Counted from the stretch's first letter, positions 48,605 to 57,410 are shown. The stretch: 64,000 bases of DNA from Mucilaginibacter gracilis (GCF_003633615.1 NZ_RBKU01000001.1:5580001-5644000), one strand, 5' to 3'. The notes: generated by a model not told the origin, from the sequence alone. A program made the numbers and translations.

Positions 48605-49843
48605 ATGAATAAAAACAGCAAAGAGATAAAGTGTTCGTTCTGTGGTGCCGGAAAGCAGGACTCTCTGATGCTCATCGCTGGTTTGGATGCCCACATTTGC
48701 GACAAATGTGTAAACCAGGCCAACGAAATATTAGCCGAAGAAATGAAGGTACGTAAGGTTAAAAACCCTAACCAAACTACTAACATACTAAAACCAGCCG
48801 AAATAAAAAGCCATCTCGATCAATACGTTATCGGTCAGGATGATGCCAAAAAAGTACTTGCCGTAGCTGTTTACAACCACTACAAGCGCCTTAACCAAAA
48901 GGTTGAAAAAGACGAAGTTGAGATAGAAAAATCAAACATCATTATGGTTGGCGAAACCGGCACAGGTAAAACCCTGCTGGCTAAAACCATTGCCAAGGTG
49001 TTAAACGTACCGTTTTGCATTTGCGATGCCACCGTATTAACCGAAGCCGGCTACGTGGGCGAAGATGTGGAAAGCATTTTAACCCGCCTTTTACAAGCTG
49101 CCGATTATGATGTAACCACCGCCGAACGCGGTATTGTGTATATTGATGAGGTTGATAAAATTGCCCGCAAAAGCGATAACCCATCTATAACCCGCGATGT
49201 ATCTGGCGAGGGTGTACAACAGGCCCTGTTAAAAATACTGGAAGGTACAATGGTTAACGTACCACCGCAAGGCGGCCGTAAACACCCCGACCAAAAAATG
49301 ATAACCGTAAACACCAGCAACATTTTGTTTATTTGCGGTGGCGCGTTTGATGGTATCGAGAAAAAAATTGCCAACCGCCTGCGCACCCAAACCGTTGGTT
49401 ACAAGTTTAAAAACGAAGACCAAGAGGTTGACATGAAAAACCTGTACAAATACATTACCCCGCAGGATTTAAAAGCCTTTGGCTTAATACCCGAACTGAT
49501 AGGCCGCCTGCCCGTGTTAACGTATTTAAACCCGTTAGACCGCGAAGCACTGCGCAACATATTAACCGAACCCAAAAATTCGCTGTTAAAGCAATATAAA
49601 AAACTGTTTGAATACGAAGGCATCGACCTAGAGTTTGAACCCGAAACCTTAGAGTTTATTGTTGATAAGGCAATGGAATTTAAACTGGGCGCGCGTGGCC
49701 TCCGCTCCATCTGCGAAGCCATCATGATTGATGCCATGTTTGAGTTCCCATCCAAAAAAGATGCAAAAGCACTGGTGGTAACCTTAGATTACGCTCACGA
49801 AAAATTTGATAAATCCGACTTGAAAAAGCTAAAAGTAGCTTAA
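48605..49843 (+). CDS. clpX: ATP-dependent Clp protease ATP-binding subunit ClpX
   Basis: A 412-aa AAA+ unfoldase. The N-terminal C4 zinc finger is CSFCGAGKQD..ICDKCVNQ (about residues 10-40). Walker A is GETGTGKTLLAKT (about 119-131), the pore loop GYVGEDVES, Walker B IVYIDEVDKIARK, and the RKH loop GGRKHPDQKM. A C-terminal domain (LGARGLRSICEAIMID) is typical. It feeds substrates to ClpP. The frame is open from TTG 48587; ATG 48605 (MNKNSKEIKCSFCG) is the usual ClpX start. A terminator follows. Confidence 0.96.
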   Translation: MNKNSKEIKCSFCGAGKQDSLMLIAGLDAHICDKCVNQANEILAEEMKVRKVKNPNQTTNILKPAEIKSHLDQYVIGQDDAKKVLAVAVYNHYKRLNQKVEKDEVEIEKSNIIMVGETGTGKTLLAKTIAKVLNVPFCICDATVLTEAGYVGEDVESILTRLLQAADYDVTTAERGIVYIDEVDKIARKSDNPSITRDVSGEGVQQALLKILEGTMVNVPPQGGRKHPDQKMITVNTSNILFICGGAFDGIEKKIANRLRTQTVGYKFKNEDQEVDMKNLYKYITPQDLKAFGLIPELIGRLPVLTYLNPLDREALRNILTEPKNSLLKQYKKLFEYEGIDLEFEPETLEFIVDKAMEFKLGARGLRSICEAIMIDAMFEFPSKKDAKALVVTLDYAHEKFDKSDLKKLKVA

Positions 49844-49866
49844 CTTAATTCGATAAAAACGAATAC

Positions 49867-49896
49867 AAAGGCTCCGGTTTACCGGGGCCTTTTTTG
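49867..49896 (+). terminator. clpX terminator
   Basis: AAAGGCTCCGG and CCGGGGCCTTT form a stem with one G-T wobble around TTTA, followed by a run of T. It begins 24 bp after the clpX stop. Confidence 0.85.
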
Positions 49897-49960
49897 TGTT
49901 GGATAATTTTAACATAGTTAGTAAAAGCCACATCCGTGCGCAGTCTCTATTTACCATATT

Positions 49961-50040
49961 GTCATTACAATAGCGTGGCAACCGCAAGTAGAACAGCAAA
50001 TATGCAACGATACTATGCCTCCGTGCGGTTGCTTCGTACC
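49961..50040. repeat. family C repeat, variant
   Basis: GTCATTACAATAGCGTGGCA, then GCAACCGCAAGTAG and CTCCGTGCGGTTGCTTCGTA are the family C arms with a changed centre (AACAGCAAATATGCAACGAT). It runs directly into a family D copy. Confidence 0.7.
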
Positions 50041-50229
50041 TACCCATTACGTTTTTAATTCCCCTCTCGAGAGCAGGGCGCGTTGAAACGTGTAGTGGCA
50101 GGGGTGTGTTGTACGCCAGGCATTTCGAAAATAACACACCCCTCCGCGCCTCTCGAGAGGGGAATCGCACAAGCCAACGCTCTTATTCGTCAGTTCACTT
50201 TCATAGGGCGCAGCATTCTATTGCTTCGC
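50041..50229. repeat. family D composite repeat, copy 2
   Basis: CCCCTCTCGAGAGCAGGGCG, GGGGTGTGTTGTACGCCAGG, AACACACCCCTCC and CCTCTCGAGAGGGGAATCGC follow in the same order as 25599-25795. The tail GCCAACGCTCTTATTCGTCA and TTCACTTTCATAGG is also shared. Confidence 0.82.
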
Positions 50230-50485
50230 AAAAACAAAATTTAGATATAAAAAACGTTGCCTTTCAATAACGTGGCAAAAGAGGCAGTACATCCCACTAT
50301 TTATTTTCCAAACCACATACCCGTTTGCCAAAAAAACCGTTACAATAGGGCATTTTTTAATCGCGGAGCCCGGCGCAGCACGTTTCAACATTCATTTTAG
50401 CTAAAACGTTACGGGCCAATAAGTATAAAATGTTAATTTAAAATGTATTTTTGATTTGGTAAATTATAAATCCCCCAGTTTGTAA

Positions 50486-52693
50486 ATGTTTAGGCCGCTT
50501 GTTTATACTATTGCGTTTTTTTTAATACTATGCGCCACCGCCGTTAATGCCCAATGCCCCACCAACATTGGTTTTGATATGGGCGATTTTACCGGCTGGA
50601 CAGGCTATACCGGCAATATAGAAAACCCAAGCGGCGTTATCACATTTACCGGGCAAGGCATTGTAGATGGTATACACAGCATTATAACCCGCGCATCGCA
50701 ACAGGTTGACCAGTATGGCGGCTTTAGCTTAACCAGCCCAAACGGTAGCAGCACTATTGCCAAACTGGGCGATAACAGCAGTGGCGTAAACAAGGCGCAA
50801 AAACTTACCTACACCTTTACCGTGCCCCAAAACAATAACGATTTTAGCCTGATATACTACTACGCCGTAGTTTTAGAGGACCCGAACGATGGCAGGCATA
50901 CCGACTTAAATAAACCCAAATTTATAGCCGCCGTTTACAACGTAACCGACGATAAATATACCGATTGCGCCAACTTTAACTTTGTATCCATCCGTAACTT
51001 ACCCGGTTTTACACACTCCAGTGTGGGCGGCTATCACGGAGACCTGGATGTTTATTATAAAGAATGGTCGCCCGTTACAATTGATCTTAGGGGTTATGCA
51101 GGCAAAACGCTGCGGCTTGAGTTTACCACAAACAATTGTGCCCCCGGCGCACACTTTGCCTACGCCTACCTGGATGTGGAACAAAATTGCGCATCCCCGG
51201 TAACGGGTAACTATATATGCGATGGCAGCACCTCGTTAACCTTAAAAGCACCTGCCGGTTTTGCATCATACGCCTGGTACCTGGGCAGCAGCGCCACCGG
51301 TACACCGGTAGCAACCACCAACACCTATAGCATAAACCCGCTGCCCGCAGTGGGTACACAATACACCGTTCGTATTGAGCCCTACCCCGGCCTTGGTTGC
51401 GAAGATGTAATTACAACAACCATTATGCGGGCCGATAAACTGGTACTCACGGTACAGCCCCAGCTTTCGGCCTGTAGGGATGTGCCGGTTGATATAACCG
51501 CTGCCAGCATAACAGCGGGTAGTACATACCCGCCCCCCTATCTTTATTATACCGATGCCCAGTTACAAAATTTCGTTGTCGATCCAACAAAAATAACCAC
51601 CGCCGGGCGCTTTTATATCAAGGCTACCGGCCCTTCGGGCTGCTCGGATGTTAGCCCCATTACCATAACACGGTTAGCAACTCCCACACTAATTATTACC
51701 AACCCGCCGCAGGTTTGCGCCGGCACAACGGTTGATATTAGCCTGCCCGCAGTAACCGCAGGCAGCGTTATGGCCAATTACTTAACCTATTTTATCGATG
51801 CCGCCTGCCTTATACCCCTCACAAACTATAAGGCAATAGCTAAAACCAACACTTATTATATTAAGGCTACCAATACTACCAATGGCTGTTACGATGTTAA
51901 GCAAGTTACCGTTTTAGTAAACGATTTACCCGTATTAAAAACCAACACCATAAGCGCCTGTAACCTTGGCGATATTACTGTAGATGCAGCCACAACAGGC
52001 AGCACGCCGGGTGCCCAATTTTCGTATTGGAATAACCCCGATGGTACCAACCCTATGCTAACACCAAAGGCCATACCTGTTGGTACTAACCAAAAATACT
52101 ACATCAGGGCCACCAACCCCACTACAGGTTGCGTTTCGGATGTTAAACCAATATTTATAAACGTTTATGAGTACCCGCAGATAAAAAACCTTACCGATCC
52201 GCCTGCGGTTACCTTCCCCGCTACCATTGATATTACACAAAGCTTTACCCGCCAGGCAGGTACCGCCTATTATTACTATATGGATAGCCTGGCAACCAGG
52301 CTCATACCCGATGCTACCAAAATTGCCGTGCGCGGCACCTACTATATACAAGCCGTAAACGGCAACAATTGCTCAATAATAAAAGCGGTACATGCTAACA
52401 TTAACGCGCCCAACGCCGTTGATTATGGCATAAACACCTTTACCCCTAACGGCGATGGCAAAAACGACGTATTCCGGCTCAACATAACCAACTCCATTAA
52501 GCTCAATCATTTCAGGATATACGGCTCATGGGGTGGCCTCCTTTTTGAAACTACCGACTACCTTAAAGGTTGGGACGGCACCTACAACGGCCAAAAAATG
52601 CCCATAGGCACCTATTATTGGATACTGGATGGCTACGATACCTATCTCAAACAAAGCTTCACCAAAGCGGGCAGTGTTACGCTTATATTGTAG
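50486..52693 (+). CDS. secreted multi-domain protein with T9SS type B C-terminal domain (gliding-motility type)
   Basis: A 735-aa surface protein. It has a signal peptide (YTIAFFLILCATAVNAQ) and an N-terminal lectin-like beta domain (about residues 25-230, with GDFTGWTGYTGN and HFAYAYLDVEQNC). Several Ig-like/PKD-like repeats follow, each with CxDV or CSDVSP-type motifs and ATNTTNGCYDVKQVTV-like strands. The C-terminal 85 residues (GINTFTPNGDGKNDVFRLNI, then WDGTYNGQKMPIGTYYWIL) are the type B sorting domain of the type IX secretion system. The protein is exported across the outer membrane and probably adheres to surfaces or polymers. Single gene. Confidence 0.92.
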   Translation: MFRPLVYTIAFFLILCATAVNAQCPTNIGFDMGDFTGWTGYTGNIENPSGVITFTGQGIVDGIHSIITRASQQVDQYGGFSLTSPNGSSTIAKLGDNSSGVNKAQKLTYTFTVPQNNNDFSLIYYYAVVLEDPNDGRHTDLNKPKFIAAVYNVTDDKYTDCANFNFVSIRNLPGFTHSSVGGYHGDLDVYYKEWSPVTIDLRGYAGKTLRLEFTTNNCAPGAHFAYAYLDVEQNCASPVTGNYICDGSTSLTLKAPAGFASYAWYLGSSATGTPVATTNTYSINPLPAVGTQYTVRIEPYPGLGCEDVITTTIMRADKLVLTVQPQLSACRDVPVDITAASITAGSTYPPPYLYYTDAQLQNFVVDPTKITTAGRFYIKATGPSGCSDVSPITITRLATPTLIITNPPQVCAGTTVDISLPAVTAGSVMANYLTYFIDAACLIPLTNYKAIAKTNTYYIKATNTTNGCYDVKQVTVLVNDLPVLKTNTISACNLGDITVDAATTGSTPGAQFSYWNNPDGTNPMLTPKAIPVGTNQKYYIRATNPTTGCVSDVKPIFINVYEYPQIKNLTDPPAVTFPATIDITQSFTRQAGTAYYYYMDSLATRLIPDATKIAVRGTYYIQAVNGNNCSIIKAVHANINAPNAVDYGINTFTPNGDGKNDVFRLNITNSIKLNHFRIYGSWGGLLFETTDYLKGWDGTYNGQKMPIGTYYWILDGYDTYLKQSFTKAGSVTLIL

Positions 52694-52712
52694 GGGTATA
52701 TCAAAAAATCAT

Positions 52713-52807
52713 GTCATTGGGAGCGATAGCGTGGCAACCGCTCGTAGAACGGAAAACTATACCGGGTTAACAAGCCTACGTGCGGTTGCCCCGTACCTCG
52801 CAATCAC
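52713..52807. repeat. family C repeat, variant
   Basis: GTCATTGGGAGCGATAGCGT and GGCAACCGCTCGTAG at the left; TACGTGCGGTTGCCCCGTAC and CTCGCAAT at the right. It lies 20 bp after the stop of the T9SS protein gene. Confidence 0.72.
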
Positions 52808-53013
52808 AGGTAAAAAACCATTGCCATCGCCACCTAAGGGAGAAATATTTTGCGAGCCCCAAATACTACTACCAGCGTGCTTAAAAGCACTATTAACCAC
52901 TATAGTGCAACAAAACGTACAAACTAAAAAGCAATACCATTTGCAAAATTGCCTTTTTTTTATTATCTTCATGTAAATGCCGCTATCCGGCGGCTGTTAT
53001 ACAAACAATTATT

Positions 53014-53874
53014 ATGAACGAAGAAAAAGACGTAAAAAAAGAGGCCCAACCACAAACAACTCAAAAAATTAAAGAAGTAAGCACCCCCATCAAATCGGGC
53101 TTAAAAACCAAAGAGGCCATTGTGGCCAACTGGCTGCCACGTTACACCGGCCGCCCGCTCGACGATTTTACAGGATACATCATCCTCACCAACTTTTCAA
53201 AATACCTGCAAATGTTTTCGGAGTGGCATGATAACGCTCCAATTATGGGTTTAGATAAACCTATGCAAAGCGTAACTGCCGATGGTATAACCATTATTAA
53301 CTTTGGTATGGGCAGCGCCCTTGCCGCCACCGTGATGGATTTGCTAACCGCCATACACCCCAAAGTCGTAATATTTTTGGGCAAATGCGGCGGCCTTAAA
53401 AAGAAAAACAACGTTGGCGATTTAATACTGCCCATAGCCGCCATACGTGGCGAAGGTACATCAAACGATTATATGCCGCCCGAAGTGCCCGCCCTGCCAT
53501 CATTTGCACTGCAAAAGGCCATATCAACCACCATTCGCGATTATAGCCGCGATTATTGGACCGGCACCTGCTACACCACCAACCGCCGCGTTTGGGAACA
53601 CGATAAAGTATTTAAAAAATACCTTAAAACCCTGCGTGCAATGGCCATTGATATGGAAACGGCAACCATTTTCACTACCGGTTTTGCCAACAAAATACCA
53701 ACAGGCGCAATACTTTTAGTGTCCGACCAGCCCATGATACCCGAAGGTGTTAAAACCGCCGAAAGCGATAGCAAAGTAACCGAAACCTATGTAGAAACCC
53801 ATTTACGCGTAGGTATCGATTCGCTAAAGCAACTCATCAACAACGGCTTAACGGTAAAACACTTAAAGTTTTAA
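53014..53874 (+). CDS. amn: AMP nucleosidase, short form
   Basis: A 286-aa nucleoside-phosphorylase-fold enzyme that hydrolyses AMP to adenine and ribose 5-phosphate in the cytoplasm. INFGMGSALAATVMDLL and VVIFLGKCGGLKKKNNVGDL are the phosphate/ribose-site segments. AIDMETATIFTTGFANKIP holds the conserved Glu-Thr-Ala, and ILLVSDQPMIPEGVK carries the catalytic Asp. It lacks the large N-terminal domain of E. coli Amn, as is usual in Bacteroidota. The first 35 residues are charged and disordered. Single gene. Confidence 0.9.
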   Translation: MNEEKDVKKEAQPQTTQKIKEVSTPIKSGLKTKEAIVANWLPRYTGRPLDDFTGYIILTNFSKYLQMFSEWHDNAPIMGLDKPMQSVTADGITIINFGMGSALAATVMDLLTAIHPKVVIFLGKCGGLKKKNNVGDLILPIAAIRGEGTSNDYMPPEVPALPSFALQKAISTTIRDYSRDYWTGTCYTTNRRVWEHDKVFKKYLKTLRAMAIDMETATIFTTGFANKIPTGAILLVSDQPMIPEGVKTAESDSKVTETYVETHLRVGIDSLKQLINNGLTVKHLKF

Positions 53875-54140
53875 ACCCATCAAGGAGTCCAAAGGTAATT
53901 TGGCTCCGTGCCCTTTGTACTCCCCTCTTTGTGTCCTCCGTGGTAAAAATCAACCACAGAGAACACAAAGGTTTTGCACAGAGATCCACACAGAAATTTG
54001 TATTATTCTAAGCAGCTGTTCCCTCCACAACAGGCGTTCATTTGGAGCGCTAAAATCCCCGGAGTGCTAAAGCTGAAATAACTAAAAAGGAATAGCCAAC
54101 ATAACTTTCTATTAATAGTTCCGGTGCTCATTCTACCCAG
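53875..54140. other. intergenic stretch with an inverted TGTGGTAAAA motif
   Basis: Between amn and the family G array. CTCCGTGGTAAAAATCAACC and CACAGAGAACACAAAGG resemble pieces at 41130-41180 (CTCTGTGGTAAAAACAATC), so a small unnamed repeat may be present. No gene was recognised; frames running through the family G units are artefacts. Confidence 0.35.
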
Positions 54141-54297
54141 ATACTGCGCCGTAGGTGCAATAGCCCGGTAAAAAACAAAGTATCCAACCCTTTTGCGCCG
54201 CAGGTGCAATAGCCCGGAGAAAAACAAAGTATCCAACCATTTTGCGCCTTTAGGTGCAATAGCTCGGTAGAAAATAAAGTATTCAGGTGCAATACTT
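54141..54297 (+). repeat. family G tandem repeat, about three units
   Basis: Units of about 50 bp start with GCGCCGTAGGTGCAATAGCC, GCGCCGCAGGTGCAATAGCC and GCGCCTTTAGGTGCAATAGC. Each is followed by CGGTAAAAAACAAAGTATCC or a close variant. A shortened fourth unit ends ATTCAGGTGCAATACTTAAC. Related units lie at 40323-40405 and 25503. Confidence 0.82.
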
Positions 54298-54536
54298 AAC
54301 AAACTATTAAGGTTTGTGATAGCAACCGGCCAAGTATCGTACCTCCGGCACGAACTAATTACCAGGTGCCTTTTCTACCGCCCTTAAACTCCTCTGGAGT
54401 TACTCTTGATGCGTACTCATATTAAATACACTTTACCCTTGGCGCGCAAAACAACGGTTTTGGTTTATTGCTCACGCAAAAGCCAAAGCCGTTCGCATTT
54501 CGGTCAATTTCCATATCTTTATCGCAAAAAAAACGC

Positions 54537-55076
54537 ATGTTGGCCCGTAATAAAATCATATTTTTCTGCCTGCTATCAGTACTGTTTATAGGTTGCGACA
54601 GGTTTACCAAGCAACTCGCTAAAGATCATTTAATGAATGCCCCCGTGTTATCCTACTTCCACGATACCTTTGTGCTTGAGTATGCCGAAAACACAGGTGC
54701 CGCCCTTAGCCTGGGCGATAACCTGCCCAAAACCGCAAATTTTATATTACTAAGCATTTTGCCACTGGGCTTAATGGTAGGGCTTTTTGTGTACTTTATT
54801 AAGCACCGACGGCAAATGTCGGTAACAAAAACCACCGCTTTGGCCATGATATTTTCGGGCGGACTGGGTAACCTTATCGACCGTATATTTTTCGACCGCC
54901 ACGTTACCGATTTCATCAACATCGGCATCCAAAACCTGCGCACCGGCATATTTAACGTGGCCGATATGTGCGTAACCTTTGGCGTAATTATTCTGTTTTT
55001 TTGCCTCCGCAGCGAAGATAAAAACAAACAACCCGAAGCCGAAACAGAACCCCAAACCACCCCAACCGAAGCTTAA
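54537..55076 (+). CDS. lspA: lipoprotein signal peptidase
   Basis: A 179-aa inner-membrane aspartyl protease that cleaves prolipoprotein signal peptides. Four membrane helices are visible (IIFFCLLSVLFIGC, FILLSILPLGLMVGLFVYFI, TTALAMIFSGGLGNLI, VTFGVIILFFCL). The catalytic Asp pair is in GGLGNLIDRIFFDRHVTDFI and in GIFNVADMCVTFGV (about residues 113 and 143). EYAENTGAALSLG is the conserved NTGAAFS-type loop. The frame is open to 54468, but ATG 54537 (MLARNKIIFFCLL) gives the normal N-terminus. The C-terminal tail is long and acidic. Confidence 0.93.
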   Translation: MLARNKIIFFCLLSVLFIGCDRFTKQLAKDHLMNAPVLSYFHDTFVLEYAENTGAALSLGDNLPKTANFILLSILPLGLMVGLFVYFIKHRRQMSVTKTTALAMIFSGGLGNLIDRIFFDRHVTDFINIGIQNLRTGIFNVADMCVTFGVIILFFCLRSEDKNKQPEAETEPQTTPTEA

Positions 55077-55106
55077 ATATTTAAAAAACACCACAAACCA
55101 GGCAAC

Positions 55107-55195
55107 GTCTCATTACACGAAGCAATCTCTAAGCTATACAGAGCGGCTTTGTAGGTCCGTTTGTCATAAGTAGAGATTGCTTCGTACCTCGCAAT
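55107..55195. repeat. family C repeat, CAATCTC subtype
   Basis: ACGAAGCAATCTCTAAGCTA and GTAGAGATTGCTTCGTACCT are inverted arms, with AGAGCGGCTTTGTAGGTCCG inside. Same subtype as 60331-60426 and 61486-61580. Confidence 0.75.
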
Positions 55196-55198
55196 TTT

Positions 55199-55287
55199 AA
55201 TGATTGAAGGATTGAGTTATTGAAGGATTGAATTTCAATGATTATTGAAAAAATGTAATTACATTCAATCACTCAATCCTTCAATCA
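55199..55287. repeat. family E inverted array
   Basis: AATGATTGAAGGATTGAGTT and further units face ATTCAATCACTCAATCCTTC around TATTGAAAAAATGTAATTAC. It connects two family C copies. Confidence 0.75.
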
Positions 55288-55297
55288 ATATCGTAAT

Positions 55298-55392
55298 GTC
55301 ATTGCGAGCGATAGCGTGGCAACCGCACGGAAGCCGGGTTGCTATACAGGGCGAATATGCTTCCGTGCGGTTGCTTCGTACCTCGCAATGAC
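55298..55392. repeat. family C repeat
   Basis: The ends GTCATTGCGAGCGATAGCGT and TCGTACCTCGCAATGAC are inverted, with inner CAACCGCACGGAAGC and GCTTCCGTGCGGTTG. It is the same sequence as 47188-47282 in the opposite orientation. Confidence 0.82.
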
Positions 55393-55469
55393 ACAGGGGA
55401 TTGCTATTTTTATTCTTTACAATTATTTACAAATAAAATTTAAACACGCTCTAAGGCATAAACCCAATT

Positions 55470-56207
55470 TTACCGTATCTGCGTAACGTTAACAATATTA
55501 AAAATCTGCTGGCAATCGTCAAGGTTGAGTTCAAAATCGGGGTAACCCTCCTTATCCGGATTGAGCGATTGGCAGGTAATCAAACCCGCATCAACATTGT
55601 GCTTAACAATACGCTTAATTAAAATACCCTCCTTGTGTACAATCACATAATCCTTAAAACGGTGAATATGGAAACGGCTGCTCCATAAATGCCGCTGTAT
55701 TTCGCGGCCCGTAACCGTGCTGCCCTCGGTAATACTCTCATCTGTACCATTGCTCATGCTATCGCCAATAACCTGGAAAGCCATATAATGCCCTTTATGT
55801 TGTTTATTTACCACAAAACTATGCTTGGGCAACTCCTCCAGGTACTCATCATCCTGGTAGCCCGATAAGTAACCCGCATACGCATAATCCTGCACCAAAG
55901 GCACAATCATAATATACTGCCCGTTACCCAAATCAATAAAAGGCGAATCGCCGTCGTGATGCTGCATTTGCCCAACCGAATACCCGTTAGTATGCTCGGC
56001 CACAATCATCGACAAAGGCACATCACTTTCAAAATTGAAAGCATCCGGAAATTTACCCAGCAACAACCTTTTAAAACCAGCCTCCAAAACATCCTTCCGC
56101 AAGTGATAATTTAGCCCCTGGCGTGTTAAACCCAGCATAATAGCAATATCGCCCATGGCCTTCCCGGTGCCTTTAAGGGTATTCCGGGTGTAGTCTCCTT
56201 CATGCAT
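55470..56207 (-). CDS. S24-peptidase (CI/LexA-like) repressor
   Basis: A 245-aa phage-repressor-like protein. An N-terminal HTH-like segment (GDIAIMLGLTRQGLNYHLRK, about residues 19-38) is followed by a linker and a C-terminal S24 peptidase domain. FQVIGDSMSNGTDESI has the nucleophile Ser near 150, and EGILIKRIVKH has the general-base Lys near 198, so self-cleavage on DNA damage is possible. It is divergent from a small gene at 56312, and a palindrome lies between them, as in phage or ICE immunity regions. The HTH is shorter than usual, so the mode of DNA binding is less certain than the protease domain. Confidence 0.78.
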   Translation of the reverse strand: MHEGDYTRNTLKGTGKAMGDIAIMLGLTRQGLNYHLRKDVLEAGFKRLLLGKFPDAFNFESDVPLSMIVAEHTNGYSVGQMQHHDGDSPFIDLGNGQYIMIVPLVQDYAYAGYLSGYQDDEYLEELPKHSFVVNKQHKGHYMAFQVIGDSMSNGTDESITEGSTVTGREIQRHLWSSRFHIHRFKDYVIVHKEGILIKRIVKHNVDAGLITCQSLNPDKEGYPDFELNLDDCQQIFNIVNVTQIR

Positions 56208-56238
56208 ACTTTACAAATTGAAATATTTTCACTCTTTC

Positions 56239-56256
56239 ACTTTCATTATTGAAAGT
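56239..56256. promoter_or_regulatory. inverted repeat, possible operator of the S24 repressor
   Basis: ACTTTCA-4 nt-TGAAAGT lies 32 bp before the repressor ATG (56207) and 56 bp before the divergent ATG (56312). CTCTTTCACTTTCA just before it repeats the half-site TTTCACT/ACTTTCA. A regulator-binding role is inferred from position and symmetry. Confidence 0.45.
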
Positions 56257-56311
56257 ATCTTATTACATTTGTACATCAATAATAACCAAAGTAACAAATT
56301 GTTTTTCAATA

Positions 56312-56524
56312 ATGCAAGTAGAAAATCACATCCCACCTCCCCCACCCCGTAACTGGAAGGCCAGTTTAAACAAAATGCAGGTAAACCAAAGCACCCGCAT
56401 CAGCATTCAATACTATAATTCGGTAAAAGCAGCCATCAGCATGCACTTCCACAGCAACCTGCAAAAAGCCTTCACCACCGCCAAAGAACCCGGCGGCTAC
56501 TTTAGAGTATGGAGGTTAAGATAA
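56312..56524 (+). CDS. small protein divergent from the S24 repressor, 70 aa
   Basis: A 70-aa basic protein starting MQVENHIPPPPPRNWKASLN, then KMQVNQSTRISIQYYNSVKA and AISMHFHSNLQKAFTTAKEP, ending GGYFRVWRLR. A helix-rich centre with basic and aromatic residues suggests nucleic-acid or protein binding. I do not recognise a family with certainty. Upstream codons from 56249 are open but lie over the operator, so ATG 56312 is chosen. Its position opposite the repressor is that of a Cro- or early-gene product. Confidence 0.55.
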   Translation: MQVENHIPPPPPRNWKASLNKMQVNQSTRISIQYYNSVKAAISMHFHSNLQKAFTTAKEPGGYFRVWRLR

Positions 56525-56775
56525 ATGATTGAATGACTGAATGAATTTTGAATGATTGAGTGATTGAATCAATTTTGAATGATTGAGTGATTGAGTGATT
56601 GAGTGATTGAATGAAATAACTACCGAGTTATTGAATAGAATAAATAATTACTCATTCACAATCAAAATTCACCCACTCAAAAATTCAATCACTCAATCAT
56701 TCAGTCATTCAAAATTCAATCACTCAATCATTCAAAATTCAATCACTCAATCACTCAATCATTCAATCATTAACT
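56525..56775. repeat. large family E inverted array
   Basis: Left part: GATTGAATGACTGAATGAAT and repeated GATTGAGTGATTGAGTGATT. Right part: CAATCACTCAATCATTCAAA and repeats. The arms are complementary and meet around AATAACTACCGAGTTATTGA. It separates the 70-aa gene from the 117-aa gene and is the longest array in the window. Confidence 0.82.
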
Positions 56776-56779
56776 CCCG

Positions 56780-57133
56780 ATGCCAACCTTAACAAACACC
56801 AACGTTGATAATTTGCTGGCGCACCTGTTTGCCGATAAAAAAGCTATTTATATTGACGATATTAATTTTAGTGCCGATGGCGGTTACGATGTATCGTGGT
56901 GCCTCGATTTTACCCTTAAAATGAGTACGCCCCAATGGATGGATACCCACCTGGAGCGCCAACCACTTATTAACTACATACTTGCCGAAAAACTAAACCA
57001 GTGGGAAACCTACCGTTACGATAGCCAAACCGGCAGCGTACAACCCCATACCGAAACAGCAACCGATATTGAAACCTTTTTAAACGAAAACTACCACGAA
57101 GTGATACACAAGTATTTAGAAAGCACCATTTAA
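56780..57133 (+). CDS. hypothetical protein, 117 aa
   Basis: Unrecognised. The protein is soluble and acidic: MPTLTNTNVDNLLAHLFADK, AIYIDDINFSADGGYDVSWC, a central part (DFTLKMSTPQWMDTHLERQP) and a helical end (FLNENYHEVIHKYLEST). It has no signal peptide or membrane segment. It is placed between a large family E array and the wHTH gene, in the same direction as the latter. Presumably part of the phage/ICE-like module; role unknown. Confidence 0.55.
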   Translation: MPTLTNTNVDNLLAHLFADKKAIYIDDINFSADGGYDVSWCLDFTLKMSTPQWMDTHLERQPLINYILAEKLNQWETYRYDSQTGSVQPHTETATDIETFLNENYHEVIHKYLESTI

Positions 57134-57192
57134 CCCCGCCAATAAACTATCGGCGCAGCATTTCCATCCACAACAAAACATTGCAAAACCAC

Positions 57193-57402
57193 ATGAACAA
57201 AACAGAAGAACTGATATTAACGATATTTAAAACCCACAGCGGCGAGTGGCTTAGCCCGGCAAAAGTAAGGGCCATAGTGAGCGCCATAACCGGGCACGAT
57301 GTATTGCTGCCCACCGTGCGCCGCGCAATAACCTGTTTAACCAGGCAATGCAAACTGGTACGTTCTAAAACGGCAAGTGCGTATAAAGTATTCGAGGGGT
57401 AA
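57193..57402 (+). CDS. small winged-helix-like protein, 69 aa
   Basis: A 69-aa protein with the pattern of a winged helix-turn-helix: MNKTEELILTIFKTHSGEWL, SPAKVRAIVSAITGHDVLLP, TVRRAITCLTRQCKLVRSKT and a final wing (ASAYKVFEG). Such small wHTH proteins in phage and ICE modules regulate excision or early genes. TTG 57181 would add four residues; ATG 57193 is preferred. It is 59 bp after the 117-aa gene in the same direction. Family assignment by fold pattern only. Confidence 0.6.
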   Translation: MNKTEELILTIFKTHSGEWLSPAKVRAIVSAITGHDVLLPTVRRAITCLTRQCKLVRSKTASAYKVFEG

Positions 57403-57410
57403 CAATTAAC

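Noticed and set aside
54141..54297. CRISPR-like direct repeats
   Set aside because: The family G units have no regular unique spacers, the unit itself is longer than typical CRISPR repeats, and no cas genes are present. The family F triple at 59458-59696 was rejected for the same reason.
56607..56792. Frame through the family E array (61 aa)
   Set aside because: Its repetitive sequence (SITQSFSHS.., HSIIQNSITQS..) is simply a translation of the 7-8-mer repeats.
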